Notes: a model not told the origin generated them from the letters alone. Positions 24,510 through 33,209 are shown, counted from the first letter of the stretch. The stretch is 64,000 nt of DNA from Nocardia pseudovaccinii NBRC 100343 (GCF_001613225.1 NZ_BDBY01000034.1:124001-188000); one strand, 5' to 3'. Numbers and translations: made by a program.

Positions 24510-24836
24510 ATGCTTCGAAATCAATTGAATTCACTACGGACAGTGGAGGATTCGCTCGCCTACGGGCAGCCGTACGAAACTGCCGACGGCACCACGATCA
24601 TCACCGTCACCAGGACGGGCGGGCTGCTGCGCACCGCTCGTCCGGTGGGTGCCTTCGTGGTCCACAACGGCGAAGTCAGCTGGACGCCCGCGGTCGATGC
24701 GACCCGGATCGCGCTGATGGGTGAATTGATCGGTCTGCTGGCCGCGGTCATCGCCACGCTAGCGGTGCTGCGCAGGCCGCCGTGGCCGGATCTATCACGG
24801 GTGGTGGCAATCGGACGGGACTCACGACACACTTGA
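24510..24836 (+). CDS. Short GerW/YtfJ-like protein with C-terminal membrane helix
   Basis: 108 residues, ATG at 24510 after GGGAGGA. The pattern VEDSLAYGQPYETADGTTIITV, then RPVGAFVVHNGEVSWTPAVDATRI and a hydrophobic helix (LIGLLAAVIATLAVL) matches actinobacterial GerW/YtfJ-family sporulation proteins. The long glycine-rich loop normally found between these blocks is reduced to RTGGLLRTA. The function in non-sporulating actinomycetes is unknown. It is 48 bases upstream of the TerD-AIM24 gene on the same strand and may be cotranscribed. Confidence 0.65.
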   Translation: MLRNQLNSLRTVEDSLAYGQPYETADGTTIITVTRTGGLLRTARPVGAFVVHNGEVSWTPAVDATRIALMGELIGLLAAVIATLAVLRRPPWPDLSRVVAIGRDSRHT

Positions 24837-24884
24837 TCCCGTGAATCGCATGCCACTCGGACATATCGACCGGGGCGGTCCGCC

Positions 24885-26336
24885 GTGACCGCACTCGCAC
24901 GCGGGGAAAACCGCCCCGCGCCCGGCGACCGGATGATCGTGACCGTCACCTGCGCAGCGCCGGTCGATGTGTCGGCGCTGCTACTCGGCGCCGACGGGCG
25001 GGTCCGCTCCGATGCCGACTTCGTCTTTTTCAATCAGCCTGCCGGGCCCGGTGTCACCTATCGGCACGGCCGCGGCGCCGGCGATATGGTCGATGTACAG
25101 ACCTCCGCACTGCCCGCCGATGTCGACAAGGTGGTGGTCACCGCCAGCCTCGACGGCAGCGGACCGCCGACCTTCGCGGGCGCGAGTTCGCTCACCGCGA
25201 CGATCGGATCCGATGCCGGAACGCTGACCTTCCCGATGACCGGGCTGAGCACCGAGACCGCCGTGGTGTGCGTGGAGATCTACCGGCGCGGCGGTGCGTG
25301 GAAGGTGCGCGCGGTCGGGCAGGGCTATGACAACGGGCTGGCCGGAATCGCGACGGCGTTCGGTGTGAATATCGACGACGAACCCGAAGCGGCGCCCGCA
25401 TCCGCCCCATATCAGCACCCGGCCCAGCCGCAGCCTCCGGTGCCGCCTGCTGCTGCCGCGCCGCAATACCCGGCCCAGCCGCAGGCTCCGGCGCCTCAGT
25501 ACCCCGCCCAGCCGCAGGCACCCGTTCCGCCCGCCTATCCCTCGTCCGGCGCCGTACCGCCGCCCCCACCGATTGCACCCCAGCAAGGAGCGCTGCCGAT
25601 GCAGAGCGAACTGTTCAATCCGAGCCACGCCGAGGTCAACGGCATGGGCATCCAGAAGCAGGGCGGCAAGATGATCAAGGTCGCCGTCAATGGCGAGACC
25701 ATGGCGCGGGCCGGCTCGATGGTCGCCTACCAGGGCGATCTGCACTTCAAGGCGCTCGGTTCGGGCGGTATCGGCCGTGCGATCCAGCAGCGGCTCACCG
25801 GCGAGGGGGTGCCGCTGATGCAGGTGTCCGGTCGCGGCGATCTTTTCCTCGCCGATGCTGCCGCCGATGTGCACACCGTCGATCTCGACGGCACCGATGG
25901 GCTCACCATCAACGGCTCGAATGTGCTGGCCTTCGATACCTCGCTGTCCTACAACATCCAAAGGGTCCAGGGCGCAGCCGGTTTCGCCAGTAACGCGGGC
26001 TTCTTCAACTGCGTGTTCACCGGGCGCGGTCGCATCGCCATCACCACCCACGGCTCGCCCGTCGTCCTCAATGTCGACCAGCCCACCTACGCCGACCCAC
26101 AGGCCGCGGTGGCCTGGTCGTCGAGCCTGTCCACCGGCATCAAGCGCAACGACTCCTTCGGCCTCGGCCGCCTCATCGGCCGCAGCACCGGGGAAGGTCT
26201 TACGCTGTCGTTCTCCGGGCGCGGCTTCGTCATCGTGCAGCCGTCGGAACTGCCGCCGGGCGGTTTCATCGGTGGCACCGGTGGTGGTCAGGAAGCCGGA
26301 CAAAGCGGCGGCGTGCTCGGCGGTCTGTTCGGATAA
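24885..26336 (+). CDS. TerD-AIM24 fusion protein
   Basis: 483 residues starting with GTG. Residues 1 to about 165 are a TerD-like stress domain (VSALLLGADGRVRSDADFVFFNQP, DKVVVTASLDG, ETAVVCVEIYRRGGAWKVRAVGQGYDNGLAGIATAFGV), the calcium-binding fold of tellurite-resistance proteins. A Pro/Ala/Gln linker (about 170-235) repeats a PQYPAQPQAP-like unit. Residues about 240-470 form an AIM24 domain (QGGKMIKVAVNGE, MVAYQGDLHFKALG, LTINGSNVLAFD, GLTLSFSGRGFVIVQPS), ending in a Gly-rich tail. The role is inferred as stress- or envelope-related. It ends at a strong hairpin. Confidence 0.85.
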   Translation: MTALARGENRPAPGDRMIVTVTCAAPVDVSALLLGADGRVRSDADFVFFNQPAGPGVTYRHGRGAGDMVDVQTSALPADVDKVVVTASLDGSGPPTFAGASSLTATIGSDAGTLTFPMTGLSTETAVVCVEIYRRGGAWKVRAVGQGYDNGLAGIATAFGVNIDDEPEAAPASAPYQHPAQPQPPVPPAAAAPQYPAQPQAPAPQYPAQPQAPVPPAYPSSGAVPPPPPIAPQQGALPMQSELFNPSHAEVNGMGIQKQGGKMIKVAVNGETMARAGSMVAYQGDLHFKALGSGGIGRAIQQRLTGEGVPLMQVSGRGDLFLADAAADVHTVDLDGTDGLTINGSNVLAFDTSLSYNIQRVQGAAGFASNAGFFNCVFTGRGRIAITTHGSPVVLNVDQPTYADPQAAVAWSSSLSTGIKRNDSFGLGRLIGRSTGEGLTLSFSGRGFVIVQPSELPPGGFIGGTGGGQEAGQSGGVLGGLFG

Positions 26337-26341
26337 CCTGT

Positions 26342-26374
26342 GCTGGAACCGGCTGCGCCACAGCCGGTTCCAGC
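26342..26374. terminator. Bidirectional hairpin terminator
   Basis: A perfect 14-bp stem GCTGGAACCGGCTG / CAGCCGGTTCCAGC with a 5-base loop lies in the 46-base gap between the convergent TerD-AIM24 and M3 peptidase genes. Confidence 0.75.
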
Positions 26375-26382
26375 GCTATGGA

Positions 26383-28407
26383 TCAGTTCAGCAGACCGCG
26401 CCGGACCAGGAGCGGTTCGATTTCCGGGGCGCGGCCGCGGAAGGATTCGAAGGCCTCGAGCGGGTCGACCGAACCACCGCGCGAGAGCAGTTCGCGGCGG
26501 AAGGCCGCACCCTTTTCCCGGATGGAGGCGTCGCCCTCGTCGAACCACTCGACGGTATCCGCGTCCAGCACCTCGCTCCAGATGTAGGAGTAGTAGCCCG
26601 CCGCGTAGCCGCCGGAGAAGATGTGGGCGAAGTAGCCGGTCCGGTAGCGCGGCGGAATCGCGTCGATGGCCAGACCCGCCTTGCGCAACGCTTCCTCCTC
26701 GAACGCCTCCGCATCGGTGTCGGCCAGCGCCTCGGGTGCTGGCACGCGATGCCACGCCCAGTCCAGCAGTGTCGCGCCGAGATATTCGACGGTTTTGAAG
26801 CCCGTACCGAAACGTGCGGCCTCGGCCATCCGCTCGACCAGTTCGGTGGGCATCGGCTCTCCGGTCTCGAAATGCCTTGCGTAGTTGGCCAGTACCTCCG
26901 GTCGCGACATCCACATCTCGTTCACCTGGGACGGGAATTCGACGAAATCTCGCGGTACTTCGGTGCCGGAGAAGAAGGGGTACATCACATCCGAGAACAG
27001 CCCGTGCAGTGCGTGCCCGAACTCGTGGAAGAGCGTGCGCACATTGTCCCAGGTGAGCAGGGCGGGTTCGCCGACGGACGGCTTCACGATATTGAGGTTG
27101 TTCACCACCACCGGCCGCTTCCCCAAAAGCCGTGACTGGCTGACCAATGCGTTCATCCACGCCCCGCCGCGCTTCGACGGTCGCGCGAAGAAGTCACCGA
27201 GGAACAGTCCGAGCGCATTGCCGTCCGCATCGAAGACTTCGAAGATCCGCACCTCCGGGTGGTATCCGACCAGATCCTTGCGCTCCTGGAAGGTGATCCC
27301 GTACACCTGCTCGGCGGCGAAGAACACGCCGTCGCGCAGCACCCGCTCGAGTTCGAAGTAGGGACGCAACGCCTCCGTATCCAGCGAAAACCGTTCGGCC
27401 CGAACCCTTTCCGACCAGAACTGCCAATCCCACGAGCGCAGCTCCTGCCCACCCATGGCCTGTGCCAACTCGGCCGCCTCACGCTCCGCATCGGCCACCG
27501 CGGGCGCAACCAAACGCCCCAGCATTTCCTCCACCGCCGCAGGGGTTTTCGCGGTCTGATCCTCGACCACATACGCAGCATGATCCGAATAGCCGAGCAG
27601 CGCGGCACGTTCGGCTCGCAATGCTGCGATACGCACGGCGAGCACGCCGTTGTCACCCAACCCGCGCCCCAGTGAAGCCGCCATCACGCGCTGCCGCACG
27701 TCTCGGTCGGCCAGTTCCGCCAGCACAGGCTGGTTCGAAACGTTCTGCAGCCGAAGCGCCCATGCGCCCTCGCGCCCCAACTCGCGAGCGTTCTCCGCGG
27801 CAGCTGCCACGGCGGCGTGCCCCAGCCCCGCCAATTCCGCCGCCGACTCGACGACCACGGTCGCATCATTGGTCGCCGCCAAAATGTTCTGCCCGAATTC
27901 CGTTGCCGCCGCTGCGAGTTCGGCATTCAACTCACGCAACCGCGCCTGCCCGGCCGCGTCCAGCCGGGCCCCCGCCCGCACGAACCGAATGTGATATCGC
28001 TCCAACAGCCGCGCTTGCTCGGGATCCGATCCCAATTCCTCCCGGCGACCGTAGAGCGCCTCGACTCGCGCGAATAGCTGGGGATCCAAATAAATCGCGT
28101 CCCGATGCACAGCCAGCTTCGGCGATACTTCGGCTTCGATCGCATCGGTGGTCTCGCTGGAATCGGAGCTCGTGATATTGAAGAACACCTTCGCGACCCG
28201 AGTCAGCATCGCTCCCGAACGCTCCAACGCCGCAATGGTATTCGCGAAACTCGGCTCCTCGCCGCTCGACGTGATGGCGGCAACCTCTGCCAATTGCTCC
28301 GCCATCCCTCGCTCGAACGCGGGCAAATAGTGCTCCGTACCGATCTCGGCGAACGGAGGAAGCTCATACGGCAGCGCACTTGGCTCGAAGAACGGGTTGC
28401 TCGTCAT
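26383..28407 (-). CDS. M3-family zinc metallopeptidase (Dcp/oligopeptidase A type)
   Basis: 674 residues, the usual size of bacterial M3 peptidases. The zinc site is HEFGHALHGLF with a downstream glutamate region (FVEFPSQVNEMW). C-terminal M3 blocks such as AHIFSGGYAAGYYSYIWSEVLDAD and the Tyr-rich substrate region are present. The start MTSNPFFEPSALPYELPPF is typical of Dcp. There is no signal peptide, so it is a cytoplasmic peptidase that clips dipeptides or short oligopeptides. It is divergent from the PAP2-kinase gene. Confidence 0.9.
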   Translation of the reverse strand: MTSNPFFEPSALPYELPPFAEIGTEHYLPAFERGMAEQLAEVAAITSSGEEPSFANTIAALERSGAMLTRVAKVFFNITSSDSSETTDAIEAEVSPKLAVHRDAIYLDPQLFARVEALYGRREELGSDPEQARLLERYHIRFVRAGARLDAAGQARLRELNAELAAAATEFGQNILAATNDATVVVESAAELAGLGHAAVAAAAENARELGREGAWALRLQNVSNQPVLAELADRDVRQRVMAASLGRGLGDNGVLAVRIAALRAERAALLGYSDHAAYVVEDQTAKTPAAVEEMLGRLVAPAVADAEREAAELAQAMGGQELRSWDWQFWSERVRAERFSLDTEALRPYFELERVLRDGVFFAAEQVYGITFQERKDLVGYHPEVRIFEVFDADGNALGLFLGDFFARPSKRGGAWMNALVSQSRLLGKRPVVVNNLNIVKPSVGEPALLTWDNVRTLFHEFGHALHGLFSDVMYPFFSGTEVPRDFVEFPSQVNEMWMSRPEVLANYARHFETGEPMPTELVERMAEAARFGTGFKTVEYLGATLLDWAWHRVPAPEALADTDAEAFEEEALRKAGLAIDAIPPRYRTGYFAHIFSGGYAAGYYSYIWSEVLDADTVEWFDEGDASIREKGAAFRRELLSRGGSVDPLEAFESFRGRAPEIEPLLVRRGLLN

Positions 28408-28524
28408 AGGTGAACCCTATGCTCCGATCGTGCTCCCCTGGCAGCGAAATCGTTGGCGAGCAAGATCCACCGCGCTGACGACGGCGGCAACACGCCGTCC
28501 ACCGCAATCGGTAATGTCGAGCGG

Positions 28525-30090
28525 GTGAGTAGCTGGGTGCGGCGAAAGTTCCACAGAGTCGGGCGATTCGATCGGGCGGTCGGCAGCGCGGTCGCCGAAT
28601 TACCGGCCTCCATGGTCGACAACGGCCTGCTGCGGGTCACCAAGAGCGCCGATTTCAGCGCGCTGTGGCTGGTCTGCGCGGCACTGCTCGCCACCCGCCA
28701 GGGCACACCGCGGCGGGCCGCGCTGCGTGGGGTCGTTTCCGTCGGAGGCGCGAGCCTGGCCGTCAACCTCGGACTCAAGACGCTCATTGCGCGGCGCCGA
28801 CCGGCCGCCGAACTCTTGCCCGCATACCGGCGGCTGTCGCCGACCCCGAAGTCCTCCTCCTTCCCCTCCGGGCACAGCGCCTGCGCGGCGGCATTCGCCA
28901 CGGCGGTCGCACTCGAAAGTCCGCGCACCGCATTGGTCGTCGCCCCGCTGGCGGCCACCGTCGCCTACTCGCGGGTGCACACCGGCGTGCACTGGGGCTC
29001 CGATGTGCTCGTCGGGGCGGCTGTAGGTTCCGGTATCGCATTGGCCACCCGACGCTGGTGGCCGGTGCGTGAATCGGACGAGGCACAGGCCAGACTGGTC
29101 CGTGAGGCGCCCGCATTGGAGGCGGGCAAGGGTCTTCTGGTGCTGGTGAATCCGGTTTCCGGCGATCCGAACTACGATCCCACCGCCGATATCATCGCGG
29201 CCCTGCCCGCCGCCACCGTCCTGCGCACCGAACCCGACCTGGATGCCGCCGAACAACTCGAGCGGGCACTCGCCGAAAACGCCGAGCCGGTGCTGGCATT
29301 GGGCATCGCCGGTGGCGACGGCACCGTGGCGGCCGCAGCCGCGGTGGCGCTGCGGCACGAGTTGCCGCTGGCCGTCATCCCCACCGGCACGCTCAACCAT
29401 TTCGCGCGTGATCTCGGCGTCTACGATTTGCGCGAGGTCATCGATGCGACCGGTATCGGCGAGGCGGTCGCGGTCGATATCGCGCGCGTCGAATACGGTG
29501 ACGAAACCGGTTCGCACACCAGGCATTTGATCAATACCGCCAGCATCGGCGCCTATCCGGACCTGGTGCGGCTGCGCGAGCAGTGGCAAGCGCGCTGGGG
29601 CAAGTGGCCCGCCTTCGCGGCCGCGCTGGTGGTCACCCTGCGCCGGGCCGAACCAATCGAGATCTATCTCGACGATCGCTGGCAGCGAGTGTGGTTCCTC
29701 TTCATCGGCAACGGCCCCTACCACCCGCACGGCGCCGTACCCGCCTTCCGCGACCGGCTCGACGCCGGACTGCTCGACGTCCGCTGGCTGCGCGCCGATC
29801 TGCGCTGGTCGCGCACCCGCGCATTGGTGGCTCTGCTGCTGGCCGCGATCGGCCACAGTAAGGTCTACGGCGAGCGCCGCCTACCCGAACTGTATGTGCA
29901 ATTGCCCAAGCCGGAGGCGCTGGCCACCGACGGCGAGGTGATCGGCAAGGCCACCCACCTGCACTTCACGATGGCGGGCCAGCTGGCTGCCTACCGCCGC
30001 GACGAATCGAACCCCCGCTGGGCCGACCGGTTCCGCCCGCATCACCGCCGGGCCCCCTGGCTCCGCGATGCCTTCCGCACGAACCGATGA
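28525..30090 (+). CDS. Bifunctional PAP2 phosphatase / diacylglycerol-kinase-like protein
   Basis: About 521 residues from GTG 28525 (an ATG at 28453 in the same frame is possible). The N-terminal ~190 residues form a PAP2 lipid phosphatase with all three motifs: KTLIARRRP, SFPSGHS and SRVHTGVHWGSDVL, plus membrane helices. The C-terminal half is a DAGK catalytic domain: LLVLVNPVSG, the GGDGT nucleotide motif, and IPTGTLNHFARDLG. Similar fusions in actinobacteria are thought to act on phosphatidic acid, diacylglycerol or polyprenol lipids. The kinase half is presumably cytoplasmic. The gene is directly followed by a hydrolase remnant cut by an insertion element. Confidence 0.85.
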   Translation: MSSWVRRKFHRVGRFDRAVGSAVAELPASMVDNGLLRVTKSADFSALWLVCAALLATRQGTPRRAALRGVVSVGGASLAVNLGLKTLIARRRPAAELLPAYRRLSPTPKSSSFPSGHSACAAAFATAVALESPRTALVVAPLAATVAYSRVHTGVHWGSDVLVGAAVGSGIALATRRWWPVRESDEAQARLVREAPALEAGKGLLVLVNPVSGDPNYDPTADIIAALPAATVLRTEPDLDAAEQLERALAENAEPVLALGIAGGDGTVAAAAAVALRHELPLAVIPTGTLNHFARDLGVYDLREVIDATGIGEAVAVDIARVEYGDETGSHTRHLINTASIGAYPDLVRLREQWQARWGKWPAFAAALVVTLRRAEPIEIYLDDRWQRVWFLFIGNGPYHPHGAVPAFRDRLDAGLLDVRWLRADLRWSRTRALVALLLAAIGHSKVYGERRLPELYVQLPKPEALATDGEVIGKATHLHFTMAGQLAAYRRDESNPRWADRFRPHHRRAPWLRDAFRTNR

Positions 30091-30120
30091 ATTTTCGACG
30101 GCAGCGACGTCGATACCGGT

Positions 30121-30204
30121 ATGACAACACACACGCTGGAAACCGCCGGAGCCGACATCGTGTACGACGTGCACGGGCCGCTGCCGCACCGACCCGGGTC
30201 TTGA
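30121..30204 (+). pseudogene. Alpha/beta hydrolase, 5' remnant cut by an insertion element
   Basis: Only 27 codons remain. MTTHTLETAGADIVYDVHG followed by PLP matches, from memory, the N-terminus of a common actinobacterial alpha/beta hydrolase whose next residues are normally a TADGRPPL-type loop. Here the frame enters the end of a TnpB-bearing element at about 30201 and stops. The remaining ~250 codons are not found on the other side of the element (31.5-31.66 kb), so the 3' part is deleted. Confidence 0.6.
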
Positions 30205-30350
30205 TACCTCCTCCCCCTGAAGTGAAGGGTGGGATTCCTGGCTCATGCTGCCTGATCGCTCGGCGAGCGCTCGGGTCTTGCGCAATCAACACCAGCAGGG
30301 GCGAAACCAGCCCTGTTCAACATCACATGTGCGGAGTTCTTGTCCCTGGG
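30201..30350 (-). ncRNA. Candidate omega RNA of the first TnpB element
   Basis: In IS605-type elements the tnpB 3' end and right end encode the omega RNA, whose guide reads into the flanking DNA. Here the minus-strand hairpin lies near 30214-30230, and the guide would begin ACCCGGGTCG just outside the element. Presence and limits are inferred from family architecture only. Confidence 0.3.
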
Positions 30351-31430
30351 GGACGCGTGTCCACAGTCCTCGCACCGGTAGGTGCGTTCGGACAGCAGAA
30401 GGCGGTGTTTGGCTCTGACACCACACATCCTGCAATCCATCGTCGAGTACGCGGGATGTACAAGCCGTACCTCCCGGCCGTGCTTGCGGCCCATCTCGAT
30501 CAGCGCCGTCTTCGTCGCGCCGATAGCGGCGTCGGCTGCCTTGCGTGCCATCGTGGATTTGGCCAGGAACCTCGGTTTGAAGTCCTCGACCGCTAGTTGG
30601 TCGAAATCGGTCACGACCGCTTTGGCCCATTTGCGGGCGGTATCCTGCCGCTGCCTGGCGACCTTCTTGTGCAGCTTCGCGGCCCGTTGTTTCACAGACC
30701 GATAGCTGGTGGAACGCGGCTGTCCGCGTTGCGGTTTGCGGCGGGCCATCATCCGCTGATAGCGGGCCAGTTTCGCCGCCGCCTTCTTCCCATGATCGGG
30801 GTGTGGCAGGTCGTGGGCGTCGCTGGTGGTCGTCGCGATCTCCTTAACACCCCAGTCGATCCCGATCCCCCGGCCCGTCGCTGGGAGCGTCTGTTCGATG
30901 ACTGCGACCACGAACGAGGCATACCAGTGACCGATGCTGTCGCAGAAGACCCGGACACTCGACGGCGCCGTTGGCAACTCTCGCGACCACACCACCCCTG
31001 CTGCCACCCCACCCGCCAGATGCAGGCGGCCATCCTTCAACCGGAATCCACGCAGTGTGTAGTTCAGAGTCGGGTTGGCGAGTTCTTTCTTCTTGAAGCG
31101 TGGCATCCCAGCACGACGCCCTTGCGGCACACGGTCTTTGATGTCCTTCAACGCCTTCGCGCGGGAACGGCCGAAGTCACGGATGATCTGCTGTTGCGGC
31201 ACCGACGCCCCGACCGAGAGCCAATCATGCTCGCTGCGCCATCCGGTCAGTTTCTTGTCGAGGGCAGCCGGGCCGATCTTCTCGCCATCGACGTTGGCTT
31301 GCCGAGATTCGGCGACGCATTGGTTCCACACCCACCGGCACCGATCCCACTCGGCCAGCAACGCACGCCGCGCGGTAGCGGACAGCCGCAGCCGGTAGGT
31401 GTACCGCACGGCAGCCGCCCCTTCGCTCAT
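30243..31430 (-). CDS. tnpB: TnpB RNA-guided endonuclease (IS605 type)
   Basis: 395 residues from ATG 31430; the longer open frame upstream overlaps the tnpA remnant. It has a RuvC-like nuclease with an intact triad, Asp192 (GIGIDWGVKE), Glu282 (LAVEDFKPRF) and Asp363 (PRDKNSAHVM), and a zinc ribbon (Cys333/336 and Cys353/356). The N-terminal REC-like part is basic. TnpB cuts DNA matching the omega RNA guide next to a short TAM, helping element retention. All catalytic residues are present although the partner transposase is decayed. The C-terminal tail (CARPERSPSDQAA) overlaps the predicted RNA scaffold. Confidence 0.85.
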   Translation of the reverse strand: MSEGAAAVRYTYRLRLSATARRALLAEWDRCRWVWNQCVAESRQANVDGEKIGPAALDKKLTGWRSEHDWLSVGASVPQQQIIRDFGRSRAKALKDIKDRVPQGRRAGMPRFKKKELANPTLNYTLRGFRLKDGRLHLAGGVAAGVVWSRELPTAPSSVRVFCDSIGHWYASFVVAVIEQTLPATGRGIGIDWGVKEIATTTSDAHDLPHPDHGKKAAAKLARYQRMMARRKPQRGQPRSTSYRSVKQRAAKLHKKVARQRQDTARKWAKAVVTDFDQLAVEDFKPRFLAKSTMARKAADAAIGATKTALIEMGRKHGREVRLVHPAYSTMDCRMCGVRAKHRLLLSERTYRCEDCGHASPRDKNSAHVMLNRAGFAPAGVDCARPERSPSDQAA

Positions 31431-31460
31431 ATGTTCGATACTACATGTTATATGGAGACC

Positions 31461-31566
31461 ATGAGCAGTTTCTGCGCAGGTCGGCACGTTGTACGCGATG
31501 TATTTTGTCTTCGTGACGAAGTACCGGCGTTCGGTGTTCACCGCCGCGGCTGCTCCGGGCAGGTAA
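31461..31566 (+). pseudogene. tnpA (Y1 transposase) 5' remnant
   Basis: MSSFCAGRHVV, then after a frame change YFVFVTKYRRSVFT, matches the conserved N-terminus of IS200/IS605 Y1 transposases (RHxVY...HxVFVTKYRRxVF). After SVFT the similarity ends and a stop follows at 31564-31566. The HUH motif partner and the catalytic tyrosine are gone. It is divergent from tnpB, starting 31 bases from the tnpB start. Confidence 0.65.
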
Positions 31567-31657
31567 TCAACGCGTTTCCTCACGGTGACGCGCTGCCCGG
31601 CGGGGACTTTCCGGATCGGACCGCGGGTTGTACGTGGGGCCGATATGAGGAGGTCAG

Positions 31658-32113
31658 GTGGCACAGGAATACAACCGGAACCCCGCCGCGGTGGACGCGC
31701 TGTCGCCCGAGCAGTACCACGTCACCCAGCAGAACGGGACCGAGCGGGCGTTCACGGGCGAGTACTGGGACAATCACGAGCCGGGTATCTACGTGGACGT
31801 GGTCTCCGGTGAACCGCTGTTCGCCTCGGTCGACAAATTCGACAGCGGTTCGGGATGGCCGAGTTTCACCAAACCGATCGATAGCGAGAACGTCGTCGAG
31901 AAGCGGGATCTCAGTCATCTGATGATCCGCACCGAGGTGCGATCCACACACGGTGACAGCCATCTCGGGCATGTGTTCACCGACGGACCGCGCGCGGCTG
32001 GCGGCCTGCGGTATTGCATCAACTCGGCGGCCCTGCGGTTCATCCACCTCGATGACCTCGAGGCGGAAGGCTACGGTCGGTACAAGACCTTGTTCAGTAA
32101 GGAGGACGCGTGA
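31658..32113 (+). CDS. msrB: Peptide-methionine (R)-S-oxide reductase
   Basis: 151 residues, GTG start after GAGGAGGTC. It is an MsrB fold with SGSGWPSF, the His/Asp-rich [11 protein letters not shown], and the catalytic Cys in [11 protein letters not shown]. The two CxxC zinc pairs of classical MsrB are absent (VVSGEPLF and DSGSGWPSF instead), so this is a zinc-free form. It reduces methionine-R-sulfoxide in oxidised proteins using thioredoxin. The stop overlaps the msrA start by 4 bases (GTGA), giving translational coupling of both stereospecific repair enzymes. Confidence 0.95.
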   Translation: MAQEYNRNPAAVDALSPEQYHVTQQNGTERAFTGEYWDNHEPGIYVDVVSGEPLFASVDKFDSGSGWPSFTKPIDSENVVEKRDLSHLMIRTEVRSTHGDSHLGHVFTDGPRAAGGLRYCINSAALRFIHLDDLEAEGYGRYKTLFSKEDA

Positions 32114-32622
32114 ACGACACGCGAAAGGCGATTCTGGCCGGCGGATGCTTCTGGGGCATGCAGGACTTGATTCGTAAGCAGCCGGGGGTGATTTCGACGC
32201 GCGTCGGCTACTCCGGCGGGCAGAACGATCACCCCACCTACCGCAACCACCCGGGCCATGCCGAGGCCGTCGAGATCATCTACGACCCGGCGCAGACCGA
32301 CTACCGGGCGCTGCTGGAGTTCTTCTTCCAGATCCACGATCCGACGACGAAGGATCGCCAGGGCAACGACATCGGCTCCAGCTACCGTTCGGCGATCTTC
32401 TATCTCGACGACGAGCAGAAGCGCGTCGCGCAGGAAACCATCGTCGATGTCGATGACTCGGGCCTGTGGCCGGGCAAGGTGGTCACCGAGGTGACCGCGG
32501 CGAGTGCGTTCTGGGACGCCGAGCCCGAGCACCAGGACTACCTGCTGCGCTACCCGGACGGCTACACCTGCCACTTCCCGCGACCGGGCTGGAAGCTGCC
32601 GAAGCGACAGACCGCACAGTAG
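32110..32622 (+). CDS. msrA: Peptide-methionine (S)-S-oxide reductase
   Basis: 170 residues, GTG start overlapping the msrB stop. The catalytic motif is GGCFWGM, followed by the MsrA blocks [46 protein letters not shown], and a likely resolving Cys near the C-terminus ([11 protein letters not shown]). It reduces methionine-S-sulfoxide with thioredoxin. With msrB it forms a two-gene oxidative-damage repair operon that ends at two tandem hairpins. Confidence 0.95.
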   Translation: MNDTRKAILAGGCFWGMQDLIRKQPGVISTRVGYSGGQNDHPTYRNHPGHAEAVEIIYDPAQTDYRALLEFFFQIHDPTTKDRQGNDIGSSYRSAIFYLDDEQKRVAQETIVDVDDSGLWPGKVVTEVTAASAFWDAEPEHQDYLLRYPDGYTCHFPRPGWKLPKRQTAQ

Positions 32623-32626
32623 GTTG

Positions 32627-32650
32627 TGTGCCGCAATTGATTGCGGCACA
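32627..32650. terminator. First hairpin after msrBA
   Basis: A perfect 10-bp stem TGTGCCGCAA / TTGCGGCACA with loop TTGA, five bases after the msrA stop. Confidence 0.6.
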
Positions 32651-32662
32651 AGGTATTCGACG

Positions 32663-32698
32663 CGCCGGGCACCCCTTGACACCACGGGGTGCCCGGCG
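32663..32698. terminator. Second hairpin after msrBA
   Basis: A perfect 13-bp stem CGCCGGGCACCCC / GGGGTGCCCGGCG with a 10-base loop. It is the strongest hairpin of the two in the gap between msrA and the convergent membrane-protein gene. Confidence 0.65.
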
Positions 32699-32783
32699 GA
32701 CGATCCGCGAAATGACCGACCGCCATCAGCGTTTCCTCGATCAGCTCGAATAACTCCACTCGGAGTTGGATCGGGTCGCCTGA

Positions 32784-33209
32784 CTAAAAGAATTGCGCGG
32801 CAGCGAATCCCGTCAGCAGGACACAGAATCCACCGATTTCGCCGACGATCAGCGCGACCAGCACCCAGCGCATGGCGGGCGGCGGGTTGTGCATCTGGTT
32901 GTCGGTGTCGCGGCGGATGCCGTGGTTGATGTAGTTGGCGATCGTGATGACGAACATCAGGACCAGCACGGTTGCGGCAGTCGCGTTGACCGCGGTGGGC
33001 CAGCCGGATAGTTCGACGAAGATCGCGATCATCGCGGTCGCGAACGAATAGAGCAGGGCCGAGCGGTGGGCGATATCGACGTAGGGGTGCGCCCGTCCAT
33101 CGGGTGCGCCGACCATCGCTATCCATTTCCACACCCCGAGGCCGAGGGCCACCACGAAGAGCAGGCCAGCGGCCAGCAGTACCAGTGCAGTCAGCGTGCC
33201 GATGGTCAT
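32784..33209 (-). CDS. Small membrane protein with four predicted helices
   Basis: 141 residues, function not recognised. Four hydrophobic segments are visible: LTALVLLAAGLLFVVALGLGVW, SALLYSFATAMIAIFVEL, TAATVLVLMFVITIANYI, and WVLVALIVGEIGGFCVLLTGF. Loops contain APDGRAHPYVDIAHR and GIRRDTDNQMHNPPPAMR. The start follows a weak GGTGTCCGGGG. It is a single gene convergent with msrBA; no partner is evident. Confidence 0.7.
   Translation of the reverse strand: MTIGTLTALVLLAAGLLFVVALGLGVWKWIAMVGAPDGRAHPYVDIAHRSALLYSFATAMIAIFVELSGWPTAVNATAATVLVLMFVITIANYINHGIRRDTDNQMHNPPPAMRWVLVALIVGEIGGFCVLLTGFAAAQFF

Larger units (their letters stand above)
30201..31545 (-). mobile_element. IS605-type element, partial (intact tnpB, decayed tnpA)
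   Basis: The element is oriented with tnpB on the minus strand and a tnpA remnant on the plus strand, the divergent IS605 layout. The right end (RE) is at about 30199-30203 (TCTTG), followed inward by the GC-rich hairpin (CCCCCTGAAGTGAAGGG). The same TCTTG plus C-rich stem is at the end of the second element at 35966. The tnpA-side end is missing because tnpA is cut after about 30 codons. It cannot move on its own. Confidence 0.7.

Noticed and set aside
25420..25560. Tandem repeats resembling a CRISPR or satellite
   Set aside because: They code for the PQYPAQPQAP-type proline linker of the TerD-AIM24 protein and stay in frame; no spacers.
30597..31922. 441-codon plus-strand open frame
   Set aside because: It is antisense to the TnpB gene and runs into the tnpA remnant and msrB in the wrong frame.
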